Assembly (NCBI RefSeq): GCF_033958435.1
Contig: NC_134152.1
Coordinates: forward strand, 17,966,001-18,030,000
Direction of reading: 5' to 3'
Length of the DNA stretch: 64,000 nt
Source of the DNA: Carettochelys insculpta
Taxonomy: Eukaryota; Chordata; Testudines; Carettochelyidae
In this document: positions 23,960-35,010 of the stretch, piece after piece
Layout: each line of letters opens with the position of its first letter
Numbering within the stretch: position 1 is the stretch's first letter
The notes under the pieces: generated by a model
The model's input: the letters and a program-made list of their open reading frames with translations, nothing else
Database searches by the model: none
What the model was told of the DNA's origin: nothing
Program-made: the position numbers and the translations under genes

Positions 23960-25010
23960 AGAGGACCGCTGTCGAGAGACGGGTATCCTCTTGGAATACG
24001 CTGTGAAGGGCGTAATGTTTGGCAAAGGTGTCACAGGATGACCAGGTCGCCACTCTGCAAATGTCTTTTAGCGCAACGCCCTTGAAAAAGGGCTATTGAT
24101 GCTGCCATCGCCCTAGTGGAATGAGCTCTGGGCATGGCCAGGAAAGGAGTCTTTTTGAGTTTGTAGCACTTTTTAATGCAAGATACGATGTGCTTCGAGA
24201 TTCTCTGCGAAGAGAGATATTCTCCTTTTGATTTGGGAGCGATAGAGACTAGGAGTCTATCCATTCTCTGGAAGGACTTGGTCCTGTCTATATAGAAAGC
24301 TAGCGCCTCCTCACGTCCAGGAGGTGTAGGCGCGCGTCTTTGTCAGAGTTATGAGGCTTTGGATAAAACGAGGGTAAACAATAGGTTCGTTAGTATGAAA
24401 CTCAGAAGAAACTGTAGGAACAAAGGTTGGATGCAGCTGTATGGTTACCGCCTCCTTGGAAAAAACAGCGCAGGGTGGCGTTGCCATAACTGCCGCAAGC
24501 TCGCTCACCCTGCGAGCTGACGTGATTGCGAGAAGAGAGGTCGTCTTTATCATAAGGAGGCAGAGGGAAACCGTGGCCAAAGGCTCGAACGGTGGTCCCC
24601 TTTTCGCATTAAGCACCAGGTCCAAGTTCCACGAAGGTGGAAGCGGTTTCCGAGGGGGGGGTATAGGTTTACCAGCCCTTTAAGGAACCTGGTAACCATG
24701 GGATGGGCGAACACCGTGTGCCCTGTCTCTCCGTGTCTGAATGCCAAAAAGGCGGCAAGGTGGACCTTAAACGAGGATAGCGAGAGTCCTCCTCTCTTGA
24801 GGTCCAGGAAATACTCCAATATCATAGCCATAGGCACCGAAAGGGGGGCTAGCTGTTTGGTAGAACACCATGCCGTAAAGCGAGTCCATTTCTGCTTGTA
24901 GGTCTTCCTGGTGGAAGTCCTCCTGCTACTTTCTAGGACTTGCTGCACTTCCTCCGTACATGTGCTCTCTAGGGAGCTGAGCCATGGATTAACCACGTTT
25001 GTAGTCGCAG
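23960..25010 (-). pseudogene. DIRS tyrosine recombinase, copy 2, frameshifted
   Basis: This is the enzyme that would integrate the circular DIRS intermediate. In order on the minus strand: the core-binding part STRKTYKQKWTRFTAWCS and ILEYFLDLKRGGLSLSSFKV (within 24550-24980); the first catalytic arginine in ITSARRVSEL (near 24512); the HxxR box AHSTR (24112-24125); and the nucleophile tyrosine in FAKHYALHS (TAC complement near 24012). All four landmarks of the YR fold remain, but they lie in three frames (24550-25443, 24311-24625 and 24031-24264, then a shift before the tyrosine). At least two or three small indels therefore inactivate it. It follows RNase H directly, as usual in DIRS. Confidence 0.82.
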
Positions 25011-25339
25011 GCCTTGGGGGTGCGGATGCATTATGGACCCCTGGGCTTGCGTGAGCAGATCCGGCGCCACCGGAAGGGGCATCGGTGGCCGGTCCGACAT
25101 GCGCAGGAGTAGGGGGAACCATTGCTGTTGATCCCACGTTGGGACTATTGGGATCATTCAGGCTCCTTCCCTCCTGGCTTTCTGCAACACCTTGTGGATG
25201 AGCACTGTGGGAGGGAAAGAGTAAAGCAGGGGGCCCCTCCAAGAGATCGCGAAGGCGTCCCTCAGGGACCCCCGTCCCAGTCCTGCCCTGGAGCAGAATC
25301 GTGGGCACTTCTTGTTGTGCTGAGTAGCAAACAGGTCTA

Positions 25340-26202
25340 TCTGGGGAAAAACCCCATGCATGAAAAATCGGTTGCAGCAGATCGGGACGGATCTGCCACT
25401 CGTGCGTGAGTGCAAAACGCCTGCTCAGGTGGTCTGCCTTCACATTGTGAACGCCTGGAAAGTACGAGGCTTCTAGGGTTATATTGTTGGCGATGCAGCA
25501 GTTTCACGACCGGACTGCTTCTGCACATAAGGCACGGGACCGAGCTCCTCCTTGCCGATTCATATAAAACATGGTGGAGGTATTGTCTATACTGATCCCG
25601 ACTACTTTGCCTTTTATATGGTCTCGAAAGTGTCTGCAGGCGTTGAACACTGCTCTGAGCTCCAGTATATTTGTGTGCAGTGACTGCTCCGTGGAGGACC
25701 ACAGCCCTTGCGTCACCTCTTCGCCCATGTGTGCTCCCCACCCTATGAGGGAGGCGTCTGTAGTAAGAAAAACCAATATGTGTGGTTGGTGGAAGGGTAC
25801 CCCTGTTAGCAGGTTCTCTGGGTTTACCCACCATTGCAGGGATTTGCGCACCTCTGTTGTGGGCGACGCCACCCTGTGAACAGTGTGTGCTGCCGGGTTG
25901 TATACGCTCGCCAGCCAGTGCTGCATGCTGCGCATGTGTAACCTGGCGTTCTGTTGTATGAACGCCGCTGCTGCCATGTGGCCCAGCAGCTGTAAGCACG
26001 TCAGAACCAGCACCGTAGGGCTGAAGGTGAAGACTTGCACGAGGGAGCCGACGGCCCGAAAGGGAGTCTCTGGTAGATATGCCCTCGCTGTAATAGAATT
26101 TATGCGTGCCCCTACGAACTCTATGTCCTGCGAGGGGTCTATCTTTGATTTTGTCAGATTGATAACCAGGCCGAGCGAGAGAACGTGCCTGTTGTGACGC
26201 AT
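25340..26202 (-). pseudogene. DIRS RNase H and connection domain, copy 2
   Basis: The 232-residue frame 25504-26202 starts with the RT-RNase H connection (SLGLVINLTKSK, then IEFVGARINSITARAYLPE). It continues into RNase H with the acidic residues at TDASLIGWGAHM, NILELRAVFNACRHF and IDNTSTMFYMNRQGG. The last conserved piece, VKADHLSR, is at the start of the next frame (near 25440), so a frameshift lies at about 25505. A second frameshift near 26180 separates this frame from the RT frame that ends in TGTFSRSAWLSI. The three visible acidic motif positions are intact. Confidence 0.82.
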
Positions 26203-26800
26203 ATTATGCGTAGTACCTCCTCCTTCGAGGCCCCTTTGAGTAGGCAGTCATCTGGATACTGGAATATAAATACCCCCTGTCTGTGCAGGTAGGCTGACAC
26301 CACTGCCAAGGGCTTGGTGAAGACTCTGGGGGCCGAGGAGAGGCCAAACGGTAGGATCTTGTATTGAAAATGTTCTTTGCCTACCATGAGAAACCAGAGG
26401 AATCGTAGGTGAGCTGGATGAATAGTTATGTGAAAATACGCGTCTTATAAGTCGAGGGCTGCGAACCAATCTCCATCGTCTAGTGCCGTAAGGATGGAGG
26501 CGATTGTGATCATCCGAAAGTGTTGCTTGCGCAGGTACCGGTTGAGGCCTCGAAAATCTAAGATGGACCTCCCGCCTCCTGTCTTTTTCCCCGTGAGGAA
26601 GTACCTGGAGTAGAACCCTCTCCCTTGCAGTTGGTCCGGTACTCTTTCCACTGCCCCTATGAGCATGAGATGGTCTACCTCCTGCTTGAGCCTCGCCACG
26701 TGGGAGGCCTCCTGGAGGTGGGGCCTGGGTGGAGGTCATGGCGGTGGGAGCGACTGGAAGGGGATGGCGTACCCCGTGGCTATGATCTCCAGCACCCATT
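26154..26800 (-). pseudogene. DIRS reverse transcriptase, copy 2, with a nonsense codon
   Basis: The frame 26445-26699 holds GRGFYSRYFLTGKKTGG, RGLNRYLRKQHFRMIT and LDDGDWFAALDL, then stops. The stop is a TAA at about 26447, where copy 1 has a glutamine codon (LDLQDAYFHI), so it is a single CAA-to-TAA change. Downstream, 26154-26387 carries LPFGLSSAPRVFTK and an intact YPDD box (26249-26260). The catalytic box is thus preserved here and lost in copy 1. The overlapping frame 26248-26799 is a shadow. Upstream the frame connects to the Gag region through a break near 26800. Confidence 0.85.
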
Positions 26801-26809
26801 TGTCTGTGG

Positions 26810-28470
26810 TGATCCTTCGCTACTGGTTATAGAATGGTCGGAGGCGATGGTGGAATAACCGCTTCGGATGACCTTGCGTCGGTAGTGATGGCGCAGCCCT
26901 GGATCTGTGTGTCAAACTTGTGGCCTTTGGCCCTGCCCCGAGGACGCACGGCTGTGTTGGGAATGACGCCTGGGAGTTCTGTACTGCTGGTGCTGTTGAT
27001 GTCGCCCTTGCTCGTAACCCCTGTGGTACTGGGGACGCTGTTGCTGAGTCCGCAACATCCAGGGCGATCTGAACTCCCGTCCTCGAGGCCGCGCAGCCTT
27101 CTTGCATGATGGCCTTGAGCACTGGTTTCTTGCCCTCTGGAAGTGAGTCCATGAGGGAGGTTAACCTAATGTGGTTATTGAAATTATGGTTTGCTAGATG
27201 CGCTGCGTAATTTGCCATTCGCAACAGTAGAGGGGAGGAGTAGTAGACCTTTCTGCCCAACAGCTCTAGCTTTTTGGCATGTTTGTCTGTTCCCCCACAT
27301 TGCGACGACTCCACCACCAAGGAATTTGGTTGTGGGTGGCTGAAGAGGAACTCCGTGCCCTTTGTCGGCACGAAGTTGTTTTTTTTTCCGCTCTCTTGTG
27401 GACAGGCGGAATAGTCGCAGGAGTCTGCCATATCATAGTGGCAGACTCCAAGATTGCGTCATTAAGCGGTATTGCTATTTTGGAGGAGGCCGGAGGTCTC
27501 AGATTTTTGAGGAGCTTATGTTGTTTCTCTTGCACCTTAGCTGTCTGGATGCCTTGCGTGAAGGCCACCCTCGTAAAACAGCTCTTGGAACTGTTTGAGA
27601 TCGTCCGGAGGATGGACGTCCCCCTGGGGCTGTAGCCTCATCCGGGGAGGAGAGCGAGGAACCACTGGGATACGTCTCTGTGGACCCTTCCGGTTCCTGC
27701 TGGTGATGGTACACCCTCTCACTAGAGGTTTGCGAGGGAAAATCTCGGGGTTCCATAACCAGTCCCCCCTGAGATGCTTGAGTCTCTGTCCCCGGTCACA
27801 ATTGCCCTCGGGGGTACGAGATCGTTTGTGGGGATCTTTCCCTGGTAGATTGCCGATGGTGTCTATACCCCGCGTGGTAGGGGCGACCATGGCAGTATAG
27901 GCACTGTTCTTGGGAAGGTGACCTAGACCACTCCCTTGGTGCATACCCTCTGCGTCTGGGGGAGGGCTGGAGAGAGAGATTTTGCATAATAGTCCAGCGG
28001 TTCAAAACCCAGGAAGGGTGAAGGTGGTCCCAGCCAGGGTGAGGCTGGTTGCAAAAAATGGAGAAGGGGGCTCCGGGTAGGCTAGGGGGGACCCCTACCT
28101 TCTGGTTGGAGTCTGTAACATAAGCGGAGGGCTGTAAGAAAGCAACTCCACAGCCCTGTGCGGAGAGGGGCTGCAATGCCTCCTCTTGTGTGCAGCCTTC
28201 CCCCTCCCTTGAGGAGATAACTCCGCCCCCTGACGTACAGGGGATCCCGGCCCCGTGCGCACCGAGCTCGGCACGCTCGAGGGCGGTGCTGCAGGTGCGG
28301 TGTGCTCCGGTGCCTGCAGGCTGCGTGCCTGCGCGCTCTGCACCGCCGGTTCCCCGGGAGTCGGTGCGGCTGCCTGCGGTGCCGCCGGTACCGGCGCTTG
28401 TTCAGCCGCTGCCCTGCCTGCGGTGCGGGGCGGCTGGCTGATTATCGGAGGCTGAGCCGCTTCCACGTGG
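26810..28470 (-). pseudogene. DIRS Gag-like region, copy 2, frameshifted
   Basis: The 203-residue frame 26820-27431 contains LLRMANYAAHLANHNF, LTSLMDSLPE and IALDVADSA, as in copy 1. Further pieces are 27266-27568, 27537-27944, 27796-28176 and 28095-28466 (Ala/Pro/Gln-rich N-terminal region). Compared with copy 1 it lacks about 80 bp around the recombinase-like RSTATAVVM segment (copy 1 near 1100-1180). I count at least three frame changes. Its role would be nucleic-acid binding and particle formation, by analogy with other DIRS elements. Confidence 0.7.
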
Positions 28471-28975
28471 CTCTCCGTGCCGCCGCCGATCAGCTGTTGC
28501 TGCGGCTGGGGGCTGCTCGCTCCTCCCGTCCTGCTCGCTATTGTTGCCGGCAGGGATCGGGCTGGGGAGGCTTTCCTCCGTTTTTGGCAGCTTTCCTTTT
28601 ATGGGCCCCGCAGGGTCCCTCCTGCTGCGGCCGCTCCAGCACGTCTGGCTGGAGGGCCTTATGAAAAGCAGTTTTAAGCCGCTGCCCTGCTTGCGGTGCC
28701 GGGAGGCTGGCTGATCATCGGAGGCTGAGCCGCTTCCACGTGGCTCTCCCTGCCGCCGCCCATCAACTGTTGCTGCGGCTGGTGGCTGTGCGCTCCTCCC
28801 GTCCCGCTCGCTGTTGCTGCCGGCAGGGATCGGGTTGGGGAGACTTTCCTCCGTTTCTGCGCTGATGGAGTGAGGGAGGCAGCTTTCCTTTTATGGGCCC
28901 CGGAGGGTCCCTCCTGCTGCGGCCGCTCCGGCACGTCTGGCTGGAGGGCCTTATCAAAAGCAGCATTTTAAGCCG
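28405..28975. repeat. Tandem duplication of about 273-300 bp in the DIRS copy 2 leader
   Basis: The segment 28405-28677 begins GCCGCTGCCCTGCCTGCGGTG, and a second copy begins at 28678 with GCCGCTGCCCTGCTTGCGGTG. Both run through ATCGGAGGCTGAGCCGCTTC and GGCAGGGATCGGG to ACGTCTGGCTGGAGGGCCTT and AAAAGCAG. Copy 1 has only one version (about 2580-2870). The second unit is a little longer because it retains a GCGCTGATGGAGTGAGGGAGG segment missing from the first. The duplication is therefore specific to this copy or subfamily. Confidence 0.8.
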
Positions 28976-29538
28976 CATCTCCCTGTCTCTCCTTAATCGC
29001 CTCTCGGCAGGACTCACATTTTTTTAAAGCCTGAAGAGGACATTGTTGGTGAGTCTTTCAGTTGTTAAGCGGGTACTTAGCACCTTCCCTGTGCTGTTTT
29101 CCCCGTCCGATGGCCTGCCTCAGCAGGAGGGCTGATGGCCCGATGCTCCTGGCCTCCGGCGCTTGTTACTGGGACTGGATTGAAGCTGTCCCGCTTGTAG
29201 TTTGTTTGTTGCTTTTTTTTTTTTTGTTTTTTTTTGCAAAAATAACAACCGGCTAACTTGCAGTAGCCTAAGTACTTGAAAAACTTTAAAGAAAAACAGA
29301 TAAAGTCATTGAATACACTACTTGGCCTTAGCCTAGTTCGGATTCCGTCAGCAGCCGACGGCGGTTAAGAGGAACTGGCGGGGACCGGATCGCGCACGTG
29401 GCCGGGAGCGCGCGGGGGAGTGGCGCACATCGGCGCATGCGCGGTCTGGCAGAAACTGCTTGGAAGATCCGATCTGCGGCGCCGGGCGAGCCCGACACCT
29501 AATGTGGAGCACCCACGGGGACACTCGAAGAAGAAACC

Positions 29539-31640
29539 AAGTCCAGAGGGCAAATCCCAGGGACTCTCCGTTACCCCTACCTCACATCAACTGCTTACAT
29601 GAAGCATTCTTGGAAAAACTATGTGTTGTTTAAGCAATAAGGTAAGCCAGGGAGATAACAAATAGTTAATTTCTGTACAATTATGATTTGATCTAGAAAA
29701 CATGAGACTGAAAGATGAGTGACATTAATCAACTCAGAAATGCAACTGCCCTGAAATATGCTTCCAGGACTGTCATATTATGAAATGGAAATTACATGGA
29801 AAAACAAGGATAACAGTTACAACCATATATTTATTCAGCATTACTGTCACCACTGACGGACAATTATTCCTGGTGTCCAACTAATTCACGAAACTATAGA
29901 AAATATATTGTAAAATCACTTTGTAAATACAGCAATTACTAATCATTCAAGAAACTATTTCCTTGGAATATACTCTAATCTACTTTACCCTAAAATTTTT
30001 CCAGCAAAAATTCTTGAGGAGTCTATTTCCTGTCTGTTTTCAAACATTATGTCAACATACTGTGTAGCTCCAAGAGAACCAGCCTTGCCAACCTCAGAAA
30101 AGTACAGCTTGGCTAAACATAAGATTTAAAACCTGTAAACCTTTGAGGTTATTTTTTAACAGCGCCTTTTTTGTTAAAAAACAAAAAAACAAAAACAGAG
30201 GTGCTTGTACTCAGTCAGCTCCCCACCCTTCTCCAATACCGTGGCTGGGGCCTGCTGAGGTGCATACTAAGTGCCAGCAAATACTGGCACAAAAAAAGCA
30301 CTGCTTTTTTAATACTTTTAAAAGCATTCCATAACACTGTTTTTAGTTAAATGTTCAGCTAGGCTTTTCTAAATATGTCCTTTACGTTGCATCTAAAAAA
30401 CTGTTATCAAGCATAGCTAGGGATATATAAAAGCAAATAAGTAAAAATGGGTATGCAACAGAGCTCCTCTTTGCATGTATTAACTAACATCTGCTCACTT
30501 GGCTAATGAGTAAGTCATAATATATTTTATTTCTATTACTACTGCAGTCAATACAACGGTGGAGGTTGGAACTATAATCTATTCTGGTTTGTGCATCAAT
30601 AGAATATTTTAAGCTACAATTGCCAGCAGGAGAATAGTGCACCATAACTAATTAGTAAAGTGTAGAATATGTGTACTGGTAGTTAACAAACACAGGTAAA
30701 ACTATTGGGTGAGCAGCCAATGGCTTAACTAACAACTGGATGGAGAAGAGTTTGCATTAAGGAAGAAGTTCTGATGCACAAACTTAAATCGATAAAGACT
30801 GACTTTCAGCTCTCTGGCTGAGAATTCAGGGCTGTGACAGGAGCGGGCGTGAAGCTTTGAACTTGTATACTGAGCATGACTGATACAGAAATCACTGAAG
30901 TTACATATGCACTGGCAAAAAAATCCAACCCAACCTAAAAAAAACCCTGCACCAGACCAGTGAATAGTATTGTGAGGTTTCATGGTTCATCTTGGTGCAA
31001 CTAAAGTGCAAAAATGAACCAAAAAGCTACAGCAGCAACCCAGGTCAAGTGAAGATCAGTGCAGATGCTCCCTTTCAGGCAGGTTCCCTTTCTGAGTTCC
31101 ATTCTCCAGCTTGAGTGGGAATGTCTAACTACTAGGTTTAAGATTGTAGTGTGAGCATGGTGAGCGTGTGGAACTAATGGCTCCTCTGACATCCCTACTA
31201 ATCATTGTTTAGGTGAAGAGATAAACTGCCCCTGATAGCCTTGTAAAATAGATCACATCATTTATCACAGATGAGAGATGCCTGGAAAAATTGGTGAAAT
31301 TGCTTTTGTTTGTTTTTAAGCTCTTCCACGACCTCATTAATATTGTAATTAGAAACTGTCTATTGCAGCAAAGAGAGAGATGTGACATTTTTCCTCGCTC
31401 CATTTGAGAAAGCCCATGTCACCTGGGCTTTAAGAAAAAGAAGAAAAAAGCTGATGAATCAGCTAGATGGTGGGGAAAGGAGTGGGGTGGGGTGGAATCA
31501 CAGGCATCCCAATAGACACTCGCAGAGGCTTTTTTTTCTCCTCCCTACTTCCTTCCCCTTATCTAGCAGATTTGTCAACTTTTCTCTTTCATTTTTTCTA
31601 TTTTTAAATATTTTTTATCTCAGTTATTCAGTTATCCTCC
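29539..31640. other. Intronic-type DNA, no recognised feature
   Basis: About 2.1 kb of AT-rich sequence between DIRS copy 2 and the repeat at 31650. I recognise no coding or RNA feature. Confidence 0.5.
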
Positions 31641-31649
31641 AGATCTAAA

Positions 31650-31722
31650 GAAGTGGGTCTGACACACCAAAGCTCATCACCTAATAATATTGTTAGTCTC
31701 TAAGGTGCTACAGGACTGCTTT
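31650..31722 (+). repeat. Interspersed repeat copy with hairpin-like 5' part
   Basis: AAGAAGTGGGTCTGACACAC, then AAAGCTCATCACCTAATAA and TTGTTAGTCTCTAAGGTGCT with ACAGGACTGC. It belongs to the same family as 36827, 44358 and 49090. The GTGGGTCTG/CACAC part is a decayed version of the hairpin seen in the other copies. It directly abuts the left end of DIRS copy 4. Confidence 0.6.
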
Positions 31723-32099
31723 TACACCTAGGTGAGTGTACCTGTGGGTGTTCTCCTGCTAGTGATGGTGCATCCCTGTGTCTTCACTCAGAGACTTTCG
31801 CATCAGTGTCTGTACAAGCCGTGCATGCATGGTGCCCACCTCATGCACCATTGTCTGTTGAAGTACGGCACACGTGGCCTAGACTTCTTGGTTCCTTCTC
31901 TACCTCACAGACTGGGTTAGCTCTGAATCAGAGGGGAGGAGGAGTAGTGGAGCACCCACAGGGACACTCATCTCGAAGAACTCCAGTTACTGCACAAGAT
32001 GAGTAACCTTCTCTTCTTTAAGAGATGTTCCTGCATATGCTGTACTCCAGGGGACTGAAAAGCAGAGTCCTGTAGGATGGTAGGGCCTTTGGAGTAAGA

Positions 32100-32670
32100 T
32101 GAAATGATGTAGAGAGTACTGCTCAGTCCAGCTGAAAATCGGGTTTAGGTCCTTGCATGATTGCACAGTACTTAACAAAGGTGTATTCAGACTCTGAGGT
32201 GGCAGTCATACAAATCTCGAATGGGGGACACACTCTAGATGTTGATGTAGATCTAGTAGAATGCATTCTCACGGTGGGTGGAAGTTGGGAACCTTTCAAC
32301 CAGTAACAAACAACTGCAAACCAAAATCCCCTCAGAGAGCCTCTGCTTAGATACAGGTGCTCCATGGACCACTCTGCTATGAAGAGTCCAGGTTTTCTTC
32401 TGAAGGCTTTCTTCTCTAGAGAAAAGGCCAACACTCTTTTAACCTCCAGCATATGCTTAGAGGTCTCGGAGGAATTAGTGTGTGGGTTGGGTAAGAAAGT
32501 TGGGAGTTGCAGAGATTTATTGATATAAAGGAAGAAGGCACTTTTGGTAGGGTGTGGAGTGTAACCTTGTCTTTAAAGAATATAGTGTATGCAGTCTTGG
32601 TCATCAGTACCCCTATTTTCCTCATGTACTGAGTGTAAATAATGGCAATAAGAAAAGCTACCTTCATGGA
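32100..32670 (-). pseudogene. DIRS tyrosine recombinase C-terminal part, copy 4
   Basis: Frame 32416-32667 reads KVAFLIAII, then RKIGVLMTKTAYTIFFKDKV, which corresponds to the ITSARRVSEL helix of copy 2, where the catalytic arginine region is altered here. Frame 32123-32452 contains LPPTVRMHSTRSTS, the HxxR box, and then ATSESEYTFVKYCAI, the equivalent of DTFAKHYAL that carries the nucleophile tyrosine. The two frames are offset by one indel. The core-binding half upstream is poorly readable. Confidence 0.7.
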
Positions 32671-33519
32671 TGGGTGAACAATAGGGAGCAGTATGTTGAG
32701 AGCAGTTCAAAGGGGTTGCATGTTAGCGAATGTAGCACAAGATTTAAATCCCACGGTGAGACTGGTAGTGTTATGTCTGGGTTGAGGATTTGGATACCCT
32801 GGAGGAATTGCTTCGTGATGGGGTGGGCAAAGATGAGATGTTATCCACCTTGTAGTGGAACGCAGTGATTACTGTTAGGTATATCCTTAGAGGACTAATG
32901 GAGAGGCCCGATTAAGTGTCAAGAAATAATCCCGTATAAGTGGAAGGGGGGCCAACTCAGCATCCACTTGCTTTGTGGTGCACCAGGTAATGAATTGCTT
33001 TCATTGATGGGTGAAGCAATTCTATGGAGGGTTTCCTACTATGGAGTAAGATGTGTTGCACCTGCTCTGAGAGCAATGGAGGAGCCATACTTTGAGCTAC
33101 AGTCACAGAAAGTTAGGGTGTTGTAGTTGCTCTGTCTGTTTAATTAGGAGGTCTTGGTGCAGGGGAAGGAGAACTGGGGAGGAGGGCGTGATTAATAACA
33201 ATTGTATTAGGAAGGGGTCTCAAGGTTGTCTCGGCCACGTAGGAGCTATTAAGATGACTCTGGCTCTGTCAATCTTGATTTTGTGTATGACTCTGGAGAA
33301 CAGAAGGATTGCAGGCAAGGTGTAGAAGTCTCCCATCTAGTTGATCAAGAATGGATCCTCCTGTGAATGTTTCCCAGGCTCTGCTCTAGAGCAGAATAGA
33401 AGACACTTGGCATTATGGCATGTGGCAAATAGATCCATGTATGACTAGCCCCAGTGTTGGACTACATATTACAGTATTGTGGCATTCATCTCCTGCTTGT
33501 GGTCTTGCAGGCACTATTT

Positions 33520-34430
33520 CCTCAGATCATCTGCTGTGGTTGTGACAGCTGGGAATGTATGCAGTGGAAATGGGGATGTTGTGATGGATGAAAAAATCCC
33601 ACAACTTCATGGACTGGGAACAAAGTGAGTGGGATCTGGCTCCCCTGTCTGTTTATATAAACCATAAACATGACATTGTTAATCATCACTTGTATGTGTT
33701 GGTTTAACAGGACTGGGAGAAAATGGAGGCAGAAGTTAGCCTGGAGATACAAGACACTGATATGCCATTTGGTCTCCGCCATGGACCATAGCTATGCAGT
33801 GCTGCAGCTGTGCTCCTCAGCCTATGAGTGAGGCATCCATTGTGAGTACGTGTGACAGGTTTTCTTGAGTGCACTTGAACATAGGTTACCCAAACAGGCC
33901 CACCACGTCAATGATTCCTTGATTTTGTTGGGCACTATTAATTAGATGCTCATGGAGTGCTTGTTTGGCTTGAAAATGGTTGATAGCCATCCTTGAAGGC
34001 ATTGCATGTGCAAATGTATGTATTTCATAACAAAGGTGCATGCCAACATGTGTCCTAAGAGCTGTAGGCATTCGTTAGTCATGATCTGTTGGCTGTCACA
34101 TATTGTGACTATTTAAGCTTGTGTGGTTTTGAACTTGTCTCTTGGGAGCAATGCTCAAGGTGTCATGGAGCTGAGGTAGGTGCTGATGAACATAAGATTT
34201 TGTGTGGGTTCCATTGTTGATTTCTTTGCATTTATTTGTAGCCCAGATTGTGGAAATGGTTGATTGTTCTTTGTGTGAATTGAAGGACCTCAGATTGTGC
34301 GTGTGCTTTGGGAAGATGATTGTCCAAGTAAGAAAACACAATTATTCCTTGCTTCTGCCGGTGTGAGTATCTTGGAAAAATACACAAGGTGCTGCGAATA
34401 GTCCAAAAGGTGGCAACCAATATTGGTAGT
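33520..34430 (-). pseudogene. DIRS RT/RNase H remnants, copy 4
   Basis: Frame 34232-34420 carries GIIVFSYLDNHLPKAHAQSE, in which YLDN is a decayed YxDD box (second aspartate to asparagine). LQFTQRTINHFHNLG follows, where copy 2 has the RT-to-RNase H link. Frame 33522-33782 holds MINNVMFMVYINRQGS, matching SIDNTSTMFYMNRQGG of copy 2 with the catalytic aspartate replaced by asparagine. The intervening sequence has many stops. Confidence 0.65.
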
Positions 34431-34536
34431 GGTCCATACCCACTAGCAAGCGTTTTGATATCTGCAAATGAGTGCTGGAAACTGTGAGACAGGCATTCAG
34501 AAAGCAGAAAAACTATAACAATGGATCAGACTTTTA

Positions 34537-35007
34537 CGGCTTGTCTACACTAGCTCCTTACCTCGAAGGGAGGATGGTAAGTAGGGTGTTGGAAGTTTAT
34601 TAATGAAGTGCTGCGGTGCATACGCAGCACTTCATTAAGCAAATTGCTCCCCGTGGAAACTTTGAAGTGTTAAACTTTGAAGTGTCAGCTCGCGTCTAGC
34701 CGTGGCTAACCCGCCGGTACTTCGAAGTGCTTGGGCAACTTCGAAGTCCCTTTACTTACTCCCTTTAATGTTGAGCAGTAAAGGGACTTCAAAGTTGCCC
34801 AAGCACTTTGAAGTACCGGCGGGTTAGCCACAGTGAGACACAAGACGTCACTTCAAAGTTTAACACTTCGAAGTTGCTGGGGGTTGGGGGGGGAGAGGAA
34901 TTTGCTTAATGAAGTGCTGCATATGCAGCACAGAACTTCATTAATAAACTCCCAACACCCTACTTACCATCCTTCCTTCGAAGTAGGGAGCTAGTGTAGA
35001 CCTAGCC
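34537..35007. mobile_element. Palindromic MITE with TTA target duplication
   Basis: The 471-bp element starts CGGCTTGTCTACACTAGC and ends GCTAGTGTAGACCTAGCC, flanked by TTA on both sides (34534-34536 and 35008-35010). It is close to one long inverted repeat: AGTAGGGTGTTGG, TTCATTAAGCAAAT, CTAACCCGCCGGTACTTCGA and GGGACTTC blocks in the left arm reappear complemented in the right arm, with the turn near 34775. A TTA duplication is what PIF/Harbinger transposases make. No coding capacity. Confidence 0.85.
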
Positions 35008-35010
35008 TTA

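Larger units (their letters stand above)
23534..29538 (-). mobile_element. DIRS-type retrotransposon, copy 2, structurally full length
   Basis: About 6 kb, read on the minus strand. The outer left end is AAAGGTTACTCACCG, then GGTTCTTCGAGATGTGTCCC and GTGCTCCAC. The outer right end is GTGGAGCACCCACGGGGACA then CTCGAAGAAGAAA. The two ends are inverted relative to each other. Inside the left end lies an internal complementary region (23796-23902) that reproduces the complements of both ends joined together. Gene order from 5' to 3' is Gag-like, RT, RNase H, tyrosine recombinase. CpG-rich leaders remain at 23590-23720 and 29340-29490, which suggests a fairly recent insertion. Disabling changes are listed with each gene. 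Confidence 0.92.
31730..34470 (-). mobile_element. DIRS-type retrotransposon, copy 4, 3' part only
   Basis: The left side carries a decayed terminus (GAGTGTACCTGTGGGTG near 31733) and an internal complementary region at about 31928-32045: GTGGAGCACCCACAGGGACA, CTCGAAGAACTCCAGTTACT, GATGAGTAACCTTCT, then CTTCTTTAAGAGATG. On the minus strand follow the recombinase (32100-32670), RNase H end (about 33520-33780), connection and RT (to about 34420). Gag and the 5' end are missing, so the copy is truncated inside RT near 34470. All genes are broken. It belongs to a subfamily different from copies 1 and 2. Confidence 0.78.
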
